Of a DNA stretch of 64,000 nt, positions 10,946 through 18,245 are shown piece after piece. Both the position numbers and the translations under genes were made by a program. Source of the stretch: an uncultured Bacteroidales bacterium. GTDB taxonomy: Bacteria; Bacteroidota; Bacteroidia; Bacteroidales; UBA932. A model generated the notes under the pieces. It was not told where the DNA came from. It saw only the letters and a program-made list of their open reading frames with translations, and ran no database searches. The DNA lies in NCBI GenBank assembly GCA_944323505.1, contig CALUST010000007.1:108850-172849 (forward strand), written 5' to 3'. Position 1 is the first letter of the stretch. Each line of letters begins with the position of its first letter.

Positions 10946-11683
10946 ATGCATACCTATAATCTTGGTTTTATATCTGATTCAGATATTTTTCAGCACGTAA
11001 AAAATACTGTTGAACAATATCGGGTTGCTATTGATTTGGCAGAATTCAACCAGAATCTGATAGATCCGATAAAACTTACTTTTGACGCCAAGGTATATGG
11101 AAAGAGTTTTGAGGACATTATAGAGTCAGAATCTGTCAGACAGATTGATAAGTCAAATACAAATCAGATAGGATACTTTCATCAGAAGTTATTTAACTAC
11201 GCCGGGAATGGATGGGAGGTTCCTTCTGCTGGATTTGATATTGTAAATAAGGACAGACATATTTATGTAGAACTGAAGAATAAACATAACACAATGAACT
11301 CTGCATCGTCTCAAAAGACATATTTGAAGATGCAGTCCCAAATTCTTGAAGATGATCAGGCAATTTGTATGTTGGTTGAAGTCATTGCCAAGAAATCTCA
11401 GAATATCAAATGGTCTACTACAGTTGATGGCAGACAATATTCACACGATAGAATAAGAAGAGTCTCTATAGACAAATTTTATGGGTTAGTGTTTGAAGAT
11501 GAATATGCCTTTATGAAGCTTTGCAAGATGTTGCCTGTCATTCTGGATGATGTGATAGAAGATATCCATGCCGGATATATCCATAATTCTGTATTTTCTG
11601 AATTGGCGGCGGTGTCTACAGATACATTTAAAAGTTTGTACCTGTTAGCATTCAGAACATACGAAGGGTTTGACTTGTTTTAA
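10946..11683 (+). CDS. type II restriction endonuclease, Eco47II/Sau96I-like
   Basis: Probable restriction enzyme of the RE_Eco47II family, whose members (Eco47II, Sau96I) recognise GGNCC. The stretches TYNLGFISDSDIF, NQNLIDPIKLTFDAKVYGKS, NTNQIGYFHQKLFNY, IYVELKNKHNTMNSASSQKT and ILEDDQAICMLVEVIAKKSQ are the parts I recognise from that family; the VELKNKHNT segment looks like a PD-(D/E)XK core (D..ExK). The length of 245 residues fits. It lies 18 bases after metG and 5 bases before the methyltransferase. G+C is low: by hand count 22 of 60 at 11281-11340, against 35 of 60 at 9901-9960 in metG, a sign of transfer. Specificity GGNCC is inferred from the family only. Confidence 0.87.
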   Translation: MHTYNLGFISDSDIFQHVKNTVEQYRVAIDLAEFNQNLIDPIKLTFDAKVYGKSFEDIIESESVRQIDKSNTNQIGYFHQKLFNYAGNGWEVPSAGFDIVNKDRHIYVELKNKHNTMNSASSQKTYLKMQSQILEDDQAICMLVEVIAKKSQNIKWSTTVDGRQYSHDRIRRVSIDKFYGLVFEDEYAFMKLCKMLPVILDDVIEDIHAGYIHNSVFSELAAVSTDTFKSLYLLAFRTYEGFDLF

Positions 11684-11688
11684 AGATT

Positions 11689-12939
11689 ATGACTTCAGGA
11701 ACTATTTCATATACTGATTTTGCAAATTTGTTGGGGGTGTCGAAGGCAACACTCTCTAAATGGGAACGTAATGGGAAATATGTTCCTGTTGTTTTGAATG
11801 ATGGTGAAAAAAGGTACGAAATCTCATCATTGTCCGAAATTCCCGCAGTAAACGAAATGCTGCATTCAAGATGGAATGAAGAACTTGACGTGAAGCCGAG
11901 TCTGCCATACACATCGGTTGAGTTGTTCGCTGGCGCAGGAGGGCTTGCAATAGGTATGGAACAGGCAGGATTTAAACATGTCATGCTTAATGAGATTGAC
12001 CATGATGCCTGCGAGACTCTGCGTAGGAACCGTCCGGGATGGAACATCATAGAAGATGATATCCATAATGTTGATTTTTCCCGATTTCGCGGAGAAATTG
12101 ATTTGTTGACAGGCGGATTTCCGTGTCAGGCATTTTCTTATGCAGGCAAGCAAGGAGGATTCAACGACACAAGAGGAACGCTTTTCTTTGAATTAGCCAG
12201 GGCAGTCAAAGAGATTCGTCCCAAGATTTTTATGGCAGAGAATGTTAGGGGCCTGCTTGCACATGATCATGGTAAGACATTTGAGATTATCAAGAATACA
12301 ATAAAAGAGTTGGGATATGTCCTGTTGGATTATCAAGTCTTGAGGGCATTGAAATATAAGGTTCCGCAAAAACGTGAAAGGCTGGTAATGGTCGCTGTCA
12401 GGAAAGATTTATATGAGTATATTACATTTTCATGGCCGTCGCCATTTTATAGGGTTTTGACTTTGCGGGATGCTTTTTATAAAGGGGAACTATACGATAC
12501 TGATGTCCCTGAGTCTGAGGGACAGAAGTATCCTGAGAAAAAACGCCTGGTAATGGATTTGGTACCTATGGGTGGAGACTGGCGAGATCTCCCGGTAGAT
12601 GTCCAGAAAAACTACATGGGTAAAAGTTACTATCTAGGAGGAGGGAAGACGGGTATGGCGAGAAGGTTGTCATTGGATGAACCAAGTCTTACTCTCACGT
12701 GTGCTCCTGCACAAAAACAGACAGAACGTTGTCATCCTATTGAAACGAGACCATTGACAGTCAGGGAATATGCCAGAATTCAGACATTTCCTGATAATTG
12801 GCAGTTCTCGGGGAATCTGTCATCACAATACAGACAAATTGGAAACGCAGTCCCTGTTAATATGGCGGCAGCAGTAGGCCGATCTATCGTCAGGATGCTG
12901 AATGAACTTGTCGAGTCTGGACATTATAACGTGGAATGA
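11689..12939 (+). CDS. DNA cytosine-5 methyltransferase with N-terminal HTH
   Basis: Protects host DNA from the partner nuclease by 5-methylating cytosine. Classical C5 motifs in order: I LFAGAGGLAIGMEQAGF near residue 79, IV GGFPCQAFSYAGKQ with the catalytic Cys near 146, VI MAENVRGL, VIII QKRERLVMVAV, a target-recognition region, IX and X with REYARIQTFPDNW and QYRQIGNAVPVNMA. The first 55 residues form a helix-turn-helix of the MerR/excisionase type (YTDFANLLGVSKATLSKWE), separate from the catalytic domain, which could let the enzyme regulate its own operon as in other methyltransferases with such extensions. The gene is AT-rich like its partner and ends 23 bases before murB. Confidence 0.93.
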   Translation: MTSGTISYTDFANLLGVSKATLSKWERNGKYVPVVLNDGEKRYEISSLSEIPAVNEMLHSRWNEELDVKPSLPYTSVELFAGAGGLAIGMEQAGFKHVMLNEIDHDACETLRRNRPGWNIIEDDIHNVDFSRFRGEIDLLTGGFPCQAFSYAGKQGGFNDTRGTLFFELARAVKEIRPKIFMAENVRGLLAHDHGKTFEIIKNTIKELGYVLLDYQVLRALKYKVPQKRERLVMVAVRKDLYEYITFSWPSPFYRVLTLRDAFYKGELYDTDVPESEGQKYPEKKRLVMDLVPMGGDWRDLPVDVQKNYMGKSYYLGGGKTGMARRLSLDEPSLTLTCAPAQKQTERCHPIETRPLTVREYARIQTFPDNWQFSGNLSSQYRQIGNAVPVNMAAAVGRSIVRMLNELVESGHYNVE

Positions 12940-12962
12940 TGACCTTCAATTCTTTTTGAGAG

Positions 12963-14075
12963 ATGATAATATCGTATGATTATGATCTGAGCGGGTGGAA
13001 TACTTTCGGGATGAAGGTGTCCTGCGGGTGTTTTGTGGAGTACGGCTCTGCTGAGGAACTGGCAGTGCAATGGAATGCAATCAGGTCAGGAGATGATTTC
13101 CCTCGGCCGTTCCTTCATATAGGCAGGGGGAGCAATCTGCTTTTTACAAGGGATTTTCCGGGTACGGTGTTCCACTCGGACATACGGTTTATCAGGCCGC
13201 TTACGGATGTGCATCCTGCAGCCGGGCAGGACAGTGCGGAAGTACTGGTTGAGGTCGGTGCCGGCGTCATCTGGGATGACTTCTGCCGCTGGTGCTCCGA
13301 GAATGCTCTGTGGGGACCGGAGAATCTGTCCGGAATACCGGGCGAGACAGGGGCAGCCGCAGTCCAGAATATAGGGGCGTATGGCGTCGAGATAAAGGAT
13401 ATTATAAGGAAGGTGACATGTTTCGACTGCGTGACGGGCAACAGTACAGGATTCAGGACATCCGAATGCAGATACGGGTACAGGGAGTCAATCTTCAAGA
13501 CATCGGCAAAAGGCCGCTATGTGGTGACATCGGTAGTCTTTGCCCTTTCCTCAGAAGACAAGCCGAGACTTGAATACGGACATGTCCGGAATGCGGTGGA
13601 GCAAGCATTGTCAGAAAACGGGTCTGCCCCGTGCTGCGGCAAGGTCGGGTCCGGCCATGCGATGACTCCTGGCCTGGTGAGGGATGTGATACTGTCAATC
13701 AGGGATTCCAAACTTCCCGATCCGGATGTTGTCGGCAGCGCCGGCAGTTTTTTCAAGAATCCTGTCATCCCGAGATCGGACTATGAGCGCATAGCCTCTA
13801 TTGCGAGGATAGAGTACGGCCAGGAGTATGAAGTCCCGCATTTTGATGCCGGCTCAGGGTTCATCAAGGTCCCTGCGGCTTGGCTGATAGACAGATGCGG
13901 ATGGAAAGGATACAGGGAGGGCAATGCCGGCGTATGGGAAAGGCAGCCTCTTGTGATAGTGAATGCCACAGGGGAGGCTTCCCCACGGGAGATTCTGGAC
14001 CTTGAGTCAAAGATAAGGCTTTCGGTCTTGGAGAAGTTCGGGGTCGAACTCCAGCCGGAAGTCGAACATATTTGA
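12963..14075 (+). CDS. murB: UDP-N-acetylenolpyruvoylglucosamine reductase MurB
   Basis: FAD- and NADPH-dependent enzyme that reduces UDP-GlcNAc-enolpyruvate to UDP-MurNAc in peptidoglycan synthesis. The FAD-binding stretches HIGRGSNLLFTRDF and GIPGETGAAAVQNIGAYG are visible, with YGYRESIFK typical of type I MurB and the catalytic Ser in GSAGSFFKNPV. The C-terminal part (AAWLIDRCGWKG) is conserved. At 370 residues it is slightly longer than E. coli MurB (342). It lies directly before murA, so the two consecutive steps of the pathway are adjacent but in reverse order. Base use returns to the host pattern after the restriction genes. Confidence 0.95.
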   Translation: MIISYDYDLSGWNTFGMKVSCGCFVEYGSAEELAVQWNAIRSGDDFPRPFLHIGRGSNLLFTRDFPGTVFHSDIRFIRPLTDVHPAAGQDSAEVLVEVGAGVIWDDFCRWCSENALWGPENLSGIPGETGAAAVQNIGAYGVEIKDIIRKVTCFDCVTGNSTGFRTSECRYGYRESIFKTSAKGRYVVTSVVFALSSEDKPRLEYGHVRNAVEQALSENGSAPCCGKVGSGHAMTPGLVRDVILSIRDSKLPDPDVVGSAGSFFKNPVIPRSDYERIASIARIEYGQEYEVPHFDAGSGFIKVPAAWLIDRCGWKGYREGNAGVWERQPLVIVNATGEASPREILDLESKIRLSVLEKFGVELQPEVEHI

Positions 14076-14101
14076 AAGTTACCACATAATAGAGATAAGA
14101 C

Positions 14102-15415
14102 ATGAGTTCGTTTGTTATAGAGGGAGGGCATAAGCTCAGCGGGACCATCCGCCCGCAAGGTGCAAAGAACGAGGCATTGGAGGTCATCAGTGCCGTATTG
14201 CTCACTGATGAGGAGGTCACCATCTCCAATGTCCCTGAGATTCTGGATGTCAGGAACCTTATCCTGCTGCTTGAGGGCATGGGAGTCAAGGTCACGAGAC
14301 ATGAGAAAGGAAAATATACATTCAAGGCAGACGATATTGACACCGATTATGTCGAAAGTGAGGATTTCGTCCGCAAATGCGCGTCGCTCCGCGGTTCTGT
14401 CATGGTTGTCGGGCCTCTTCTTGCCCGTTTCGGGAGTGCATGGTTCCCTAAGCCGGGTGGAGACAAGATCGGCCGCCGCAGGGTGGACACGCATATCACC
14501 GGCATGATCAATCTCGGTGCAGAACTGCTCTACAACCAGGAGCGGAAGGCATTCTTTCTCTATCTTCCTGAGGGAAGGAATCTCAAAGGCCGGTATATGC
14601 TTCTTGATGAGGCTTCGGTCACGGGTACGGCGAACATCCTGATGGCTGCTGTCCTTGCCGAGGGCGTGACTACCATATATAATGCCGCATGTGAGCCTTA
14701 TATCCAGCAATTGTGCAGGATGCTCATACGGATGGGAGCGAAGATAGAAGGAATCGGGTCTAACCTGCTCACCGTGACCGGAGTGGAACATCTGCACGGG
14801 ACATCACACAAGATATTGCCGGATATGATAGAAGTAGGCAGTTTCATCGGCATGGCTGCCATGAACAGGAGCTCGATTACCATCAAGGATGTCTCGCATG
14901 GGGACCTCGGTATCATCCCGGATTCATTCAGAAGACTCGGAATCAATCTTGAGCAGAGGGAAGATGATATTTATGTCCCGGAACAGGACAGTTATGTGAT
15001 CGAATCGTTCCTTGACGGCTCCATAATGACGATAGCGGACGCTCCATGGCCGGGACTGACCCCTGACCTGCTGAGCGTGATGCTTGTCGTGGCTACACAG
15101 TGCCGTGGCAGCGTGCTGATTCATCAGAAGATGTTTGAGAGCAGGCTCTTTTTTGTAGACCGGCTGATTGACATGGGCGCGCAGATTATATTGTGCGATC
15201 CGCACAGGGCGGTAGTGATAGGGCATGACCACAATTTCAGGCTCAGGGCCAACAACATGTTGTCCCCGGACATCAGGGCAGGTATTGCGCTTCTGATAGC
15301 CGCAATGTCGGCCAACGGTACGAGTGTAATAGGGAATATCGAGCAGATAGACAGGGGTTACGAGGATATTGATCTCCGCCTGAATGCCCTCGGGGCCGGC
15401 ATCTCCAGACAGTAG
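14102..15415 (+). CDS. murA: UDP-N-acetylglucosamine 1-carboxyvinyltransferase MurA
   Basis: First committed step of peptidoglycan synthesis: transfers enolpyruvate from PEP to UDP-GlcNAc. The inside-out alpha/beta barrel family is clear from the N-terminal GTIRPQGAKNEALEV (PEP-site Lys22 and Asn23), GRRRVDTHITGMINLGA and DEASVTGTANILMAAVL. The active-site loop reads KPGGDKIGRRR, so Asp121 stands where E. coli MurA has Cys115, the residue alkylated by fosfomycin. 437 residues is normal. It follows murB by 26 bases and converges on the O-methyltransferase gene with no gap. Confidence 0.96.
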   Translation: MSSFVIEGGHKLSGTIRPQGAKNEALEVISAVLLTDEEVTISNVPEILDVRNLILLLEGMGVKVTRHEKGKYTFKADDIDTDYVESEDFVRKCASLRGSVMVVGPLLARFGSAWFPKPGGDKIGRRRVDTHITGMINLGAELLYNQERKAFFLYLPEGRNLKGRYMLLDEASVTGTANILMAAVLAEGVTTIYNAACEPYIQQLCRMLIRMGAKIEGIGSNLLTVTGVEHLHGTSHKILPDMIEVGSFIGMAAMNRSSITIKDVSHGDLGIIPDSFRRLGINLEQREDDIYVPEQDSYVIESFLDGSIMTIADAPWPGLTPDLLSVMLVVATQCRGSVLIHQKMFESRLFFVDRLIDMGAQIILCDPHRAVVIGHDHNFRLRANNMLSPDIRAGIALLIAAMSANGTSVIGNIEQIDRGYEDIDLRLNALGAGISRQ

Positions 15416-16066
15416 TCAGAGATTCGGGAGTTTCCTGATGATGTTCAGTCCGTCTCTTACAGGCAATATCACTGATTCGACCCGGGGGTCTTCCCTCACC
15501 ATGTCATTGAATGCTGCTATGCCTTCCGTCTGCTTGTCGTGAGGCATAGGATTCATACACACTTTGCCGTCCCAGAGCACATTGTCGGCGAGGATGTATC
15601 CTCCCGGTCTCACCATATCGAACACAAGTTCGTAATATGCGCAGTATTCCCTTTTGTTGGCATCCATGTAGACCATGTCATACATGGTGCCGCATGTGTT
15701 CTTGAGTCTTGCCAGTGTCTCTTTCGCATCCCCGATGTGGAGCGATACCTTTTCTTCTACTCCGGCTTTCCCGAGGCCTTCGGCTATCAGGTCTTCGAGT
15801 TCATCGTTGATCTCAAGGGTGTCGAGATGTCCTCCGGCCGGGAGCCCGTATGCGATACAGACTGCGGAGTATCCGGTGAAAGTCCCGAGCTCCAGTGCCC
15901 TGGACGGGTTTATGAGCCTGGTCAGCATGGTCAGGAATCTGCCTTGGACAGCCCCTGAAAGCATCCTGGCGTGGTTCGTCCTGATGTTGGTCTGACGTTC
16001 TATCCATGCCAGCGCATCTGACTGTGGAGATGAGTGCGCTGTAATATATCTGTCGATTGCATCCAT
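15416..16066 (-). CDS. SAM-dependent O-methyltransferase (Methyltransf_3 family)
   Basis: Class I methyltransferase of the catechol-O-methyltransferase-like family that also includes the tRNA-modifying TrmR/YrrM group. SAM motif I is in ALELGTFTGYSAVCIAYGLP near residue 58, the acidic ribose ligand follows in DTLEINDE, and the metal or substrate segment YDMVYMDANKREY and ILADNVLWDGKV are typical. 216 residues is the normal length. It is last of three reverse-strand genes behind the M16 peptidase (12-base gap). The natural acceptor, a small catechol or a wobble uridine of tRNA, cannot be told from the sequence. Confidence 0.85.
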   Translation of the reverse strand: MDAIDRYITAHSSPQSDALAWIERQTNIRTNHARMLSGAVQGRFLTMLTRLINPSRALELGTFTGYSAVCIAYGLPAGGHLDTLEINDELEDLIAEGLGKAGVEEKVSLHIGDAKETLARLKNTCGTMYDMVYMDANKREYCAYYELVFDMVRPGGYILADNVLWDGKVCMNPMPHDKQTEGIAAFNDMVREDPRVESVILPVRDGLNIIRKLPNL

Positions 16067-16078
16067 ATTCCTGCAGGT

Positions 16079-17320
16079 TTACATGAAGACAAGTCTTGAA
16101 AGGGAAGAACTGTCGAACAGCCGGCATGCCATCTTCATGATTTCTTGTGATGTCACCGCCTCGATTTCCTCCCTTATCTGTGAATTCCCGGGTATCTGCC
16201 CGTAGGTAAGCAGACTTTTCCCCATTGACAGGCACTGCGTCTCGCCGTTGTCCGAACTGATGGCCAGTTGCCCGAGCAGCTGTTTCTTTGCCGCTTTGAG
16301 ACGTCTTTCACTCAACTCCCTGCTTCTGAGGCTGAGAATCACTTTCTCTATTGCCTTGATACATTTGTCCAGATTGCCTTTGTCGCATCCGAGGCATATT
16401 GTCACGATGCCGGTATCGGCATATTGCGTATAGGAGCACTCGACACCGTACACCCATCCGTGTTTCTCCCTGAGGATTGAATTGAGGATGGAGTTTGTCG
16501 CCGGACCGCCGAGAATATTGCACAGCAGGATAGTCGCTATCCTGTCCTTTTCTTCGTATAGCGACGGGGCGGTACCGCCTATGACACAGTTGACCTGATG
16601 ATTCCGTTTTGATATTGTCCTGTCGAAAGTGATGGCGGCCGGTCTCGAATATTCCCTTCCCGAGTCATCCCCGGTACATGAGGTCTCATCGCAGGCAGGG
16701 AAATATTTCCCTGCAAGGCGTAACGCGGATTTCTCCATCACGGTCTCGTCTATGTCCGCCACGACTGTAAATGCCATCTTCCATGGGACGAATTTCTCCT
16801 TCACGAACCTGAGCAGCTCGTCTCTCGTGATTTTCTTGACAGAGGATGCCGTGCCGAGGATCATTCCTGACAGGGGGTGCCCGTCGAAGAGCATTGATTC
16901 GAACCTGTCATAGATGTCTTCTGAAGGGGAATCCTTGTATGAATTGATCTCGTCTATGACAACTCCCTTTTCTGTCTCCACCTCGTTGGCCGGGAAAGTG
17001 GCGGAAGTAGCCAGTTCGAACAGCAGTCCGGCTGCCTTGCCCAGGTCCTCCTTTAGCACAGTCGCGTGCAAGACTATTTCCTCTTTCGTGGTGTATGCAT
17101 TGAGTTCTCCTCCAAGCTTGTCAAGGCAGCCGTTTATCGTCGATGCATTTTTCTTTATGGTACCCTTGAACAGAGTGTGTTCCACGAGATGTGCAATCCC
17201 CTGATGGAACCCGGCTTCATCCCTGGTCCCGCATCTTATGCTCAAGGCGCAGTATCCAACCGCAGAACCGCTCCTTTTGACGGCATATCTCATGCCGCAT
17301 GGCGCTTTCCCGCATTTCAT
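16079..17320 (-). CDS. M16 family zinc peptidase
   Basis: Pitrilysin/mitochondrial-processing-peptidase-like metallopeptidase. The inverted zinc motif HxxEH is seen as HLVEH at residues 44-48, with the third ligand Glu in ETEKGVVIDEI about 75 residues later. The C-terminal half is the second, inactive M16 lobe. At 413 residues it is the single-chain bacterial PqqL/YmxG-type size. No signal peptide is visible, so it is probably cytosolic. Its ATG overlaps the stop of the upstream unknown gene by four bases (ATGA), which indicates translational coupling. Peptide substrates are unknown. Confidence 0.9.
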   Translation of the reverse strand: MKCGKAPCGMRYAVKRSGSAVGYCALSIRCGTRDEAGFHQGIAHLVEHTLFKGTIKKNASTINGCLDKLGGELNAYTTKEEIVLHATVLKEDLGKAAGLLFELATSATFPANEVETEKGVVIDEINSYKDSPSEDIYDRFESMLFDGHPLSGMILGTASSVKKITRDELLRFVKEKFVPWKMAFTVVADIDETVMEKSALRLAGKYFPACDETSCTGDDSGREYSRPAAITFDRTISKRNHQVNCVIGGTAPSLYEEKDRIATILLCNILGGPATNSILNSILREKHGWVYGVECSYTQYADTGIVTICLGCDKGNLDKCIKAIEKVILSLRSRELSERRLKAAKKQLLGQLAISSDNGETQCLSMGKSLLTYGQIPGNSQIREEIEAVTSQEIMKMACRLFDSSSLSRLVFM

Positions 17321-18186
17321 CTTCCGCTTCCTTGTCTGTTGTTCCTGCTTTCGGCAATCCTCATCATGTCCTCTGCCAGGAATCCGGGGCCAGTGTGCCT
17401 GTTGATCCTGTGCTTCCTGAAATAATGGAGTTCATGGGTGCCTGCATCTATCAGCATCTTGTAGCAATAGGAGCCTGTCACAGGCTCAAACGGACATACC
17501 GTGTAACTTACAAGCGTATCAGGGCTGTTGCGGAGCATCATATCATCGGCCTTGTCCTCGCCGGTGACAATGATTCCGGCCTTGAAATATCCTTCCATGA
17601 GTTCCGAAGTTATCTCATCCGAGAGGTCCTCCTCGGCAAATACTACGGTCATGTCATCCGGTATTGACAGGCTTGCGTATGCGCTCTCCAACGTCGTGTA
17701 GGCGTTGATGCCCCTGTCGAGGGCATATATGACCTGCTCCTGGATGATGTCAATGAGCGCAGGCAGGAAGATGAGTTCCCTGCCCGAAGGGTATCTTGCT
17801 GACCTCATCGGGACAGACACCAGTTCGAGCATTTTCCTGATGCCCTTGTCGGCCCCTTCCCCTCCTTTTATCAGGCTCAGCATCTCGATTCCCGGTTCGG
17901 TCTCTCTCTTGAACCTGCTTTTGAGCGGGATCAGGAAATAATAACTGTCATCGGCCTTGAGGCTGTCGAAGTCGGATATGGTGCAGAATTCGAAAGGAGA
18001 GATGCTCCATCTCGTACTGATCTCCTCTTTCATGGACGAGTCGAAGAATTCATTCCCGGTAAGTACAATCTTTGTCGTCTTTTCAGGGAAATCCTCTATC
18101 TTTTCATTTTTGGTCGTTATCTGTGCCTGTGCTGACATGAACAGCGGTATCATGGCAGAGACAAACGCCAGAAGGAATCTTTTCAT
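17317..18186 (-). CDS. exported protein of unknown function
   Basis: I do not recognise a family. The N-terminus MKRFLLAFVSAMIPLFMSAQ is a good signal peptide with probable cleavage after MSA or AQA, so the mature protein of about 268 residues is periplasmic or surface-exposed. There is no lipobox Cys and no further membrane segment. The body looks like an alternating alpha/beta protein with a long helix-rich middle (LPALIDIIQEQVIYALDRG) and two Cys near the C-terminal third. It heads an operon with an M16 peptidase, overlapping its start by four bases, and is divergent from dnaX, 59 bases away. Confidence 0.75.
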   Translation of the reverse strand: MKRFLLAFVSAMIPLFMSAQAQITTKNEKIEDFPEKTTKIVLTGNEFFDSSMKEEISTRWSISPFEFCTISDFDSLKADDSYYFLIPLKSRFKRETEPGIEMLSLIKGGEGADKGIRKMLELVSVPMRSARYPSGRELIFLPALIDIIQEQVIYALDRGINAYTTLESAYASLSIPDDMTVVFAEEDLSDEITSELMEGYFKAGIIVTGEDKADDMMLRNSPDTLVSYTVCPFEPVTGSYCYKMLIDAGTHELHYFRKHRINRHTGPGFLAEDMMRIAESRNNRQGSGR

Positions 18187-18231
18187 TTCAACAACTTTTC
18201 TGAACGGGCAGCAAAGTTACAAAAATATGAT

Positions 18232-18239
18232 TAAATTTG
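18232..18239 (+). promoter_or_regulatory. -7 promoter element of dnaX
   Basis: TAAATTTG matches TAnnTTTG. It ends only six bases before the dnaX ATG at 18246, so transcription from it would give an almost leaderless mRNA. No good TTTG -33 box is seen. Confidence 0.45.
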
Positions 18240-18245
18240 TCGGTC

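Noticed and set aside
13781-14797. Reverse open frame of 338 codons opposite murB-murA
   Set aside because: Antisense shadow; both murB and murA are complete with all family motifs.
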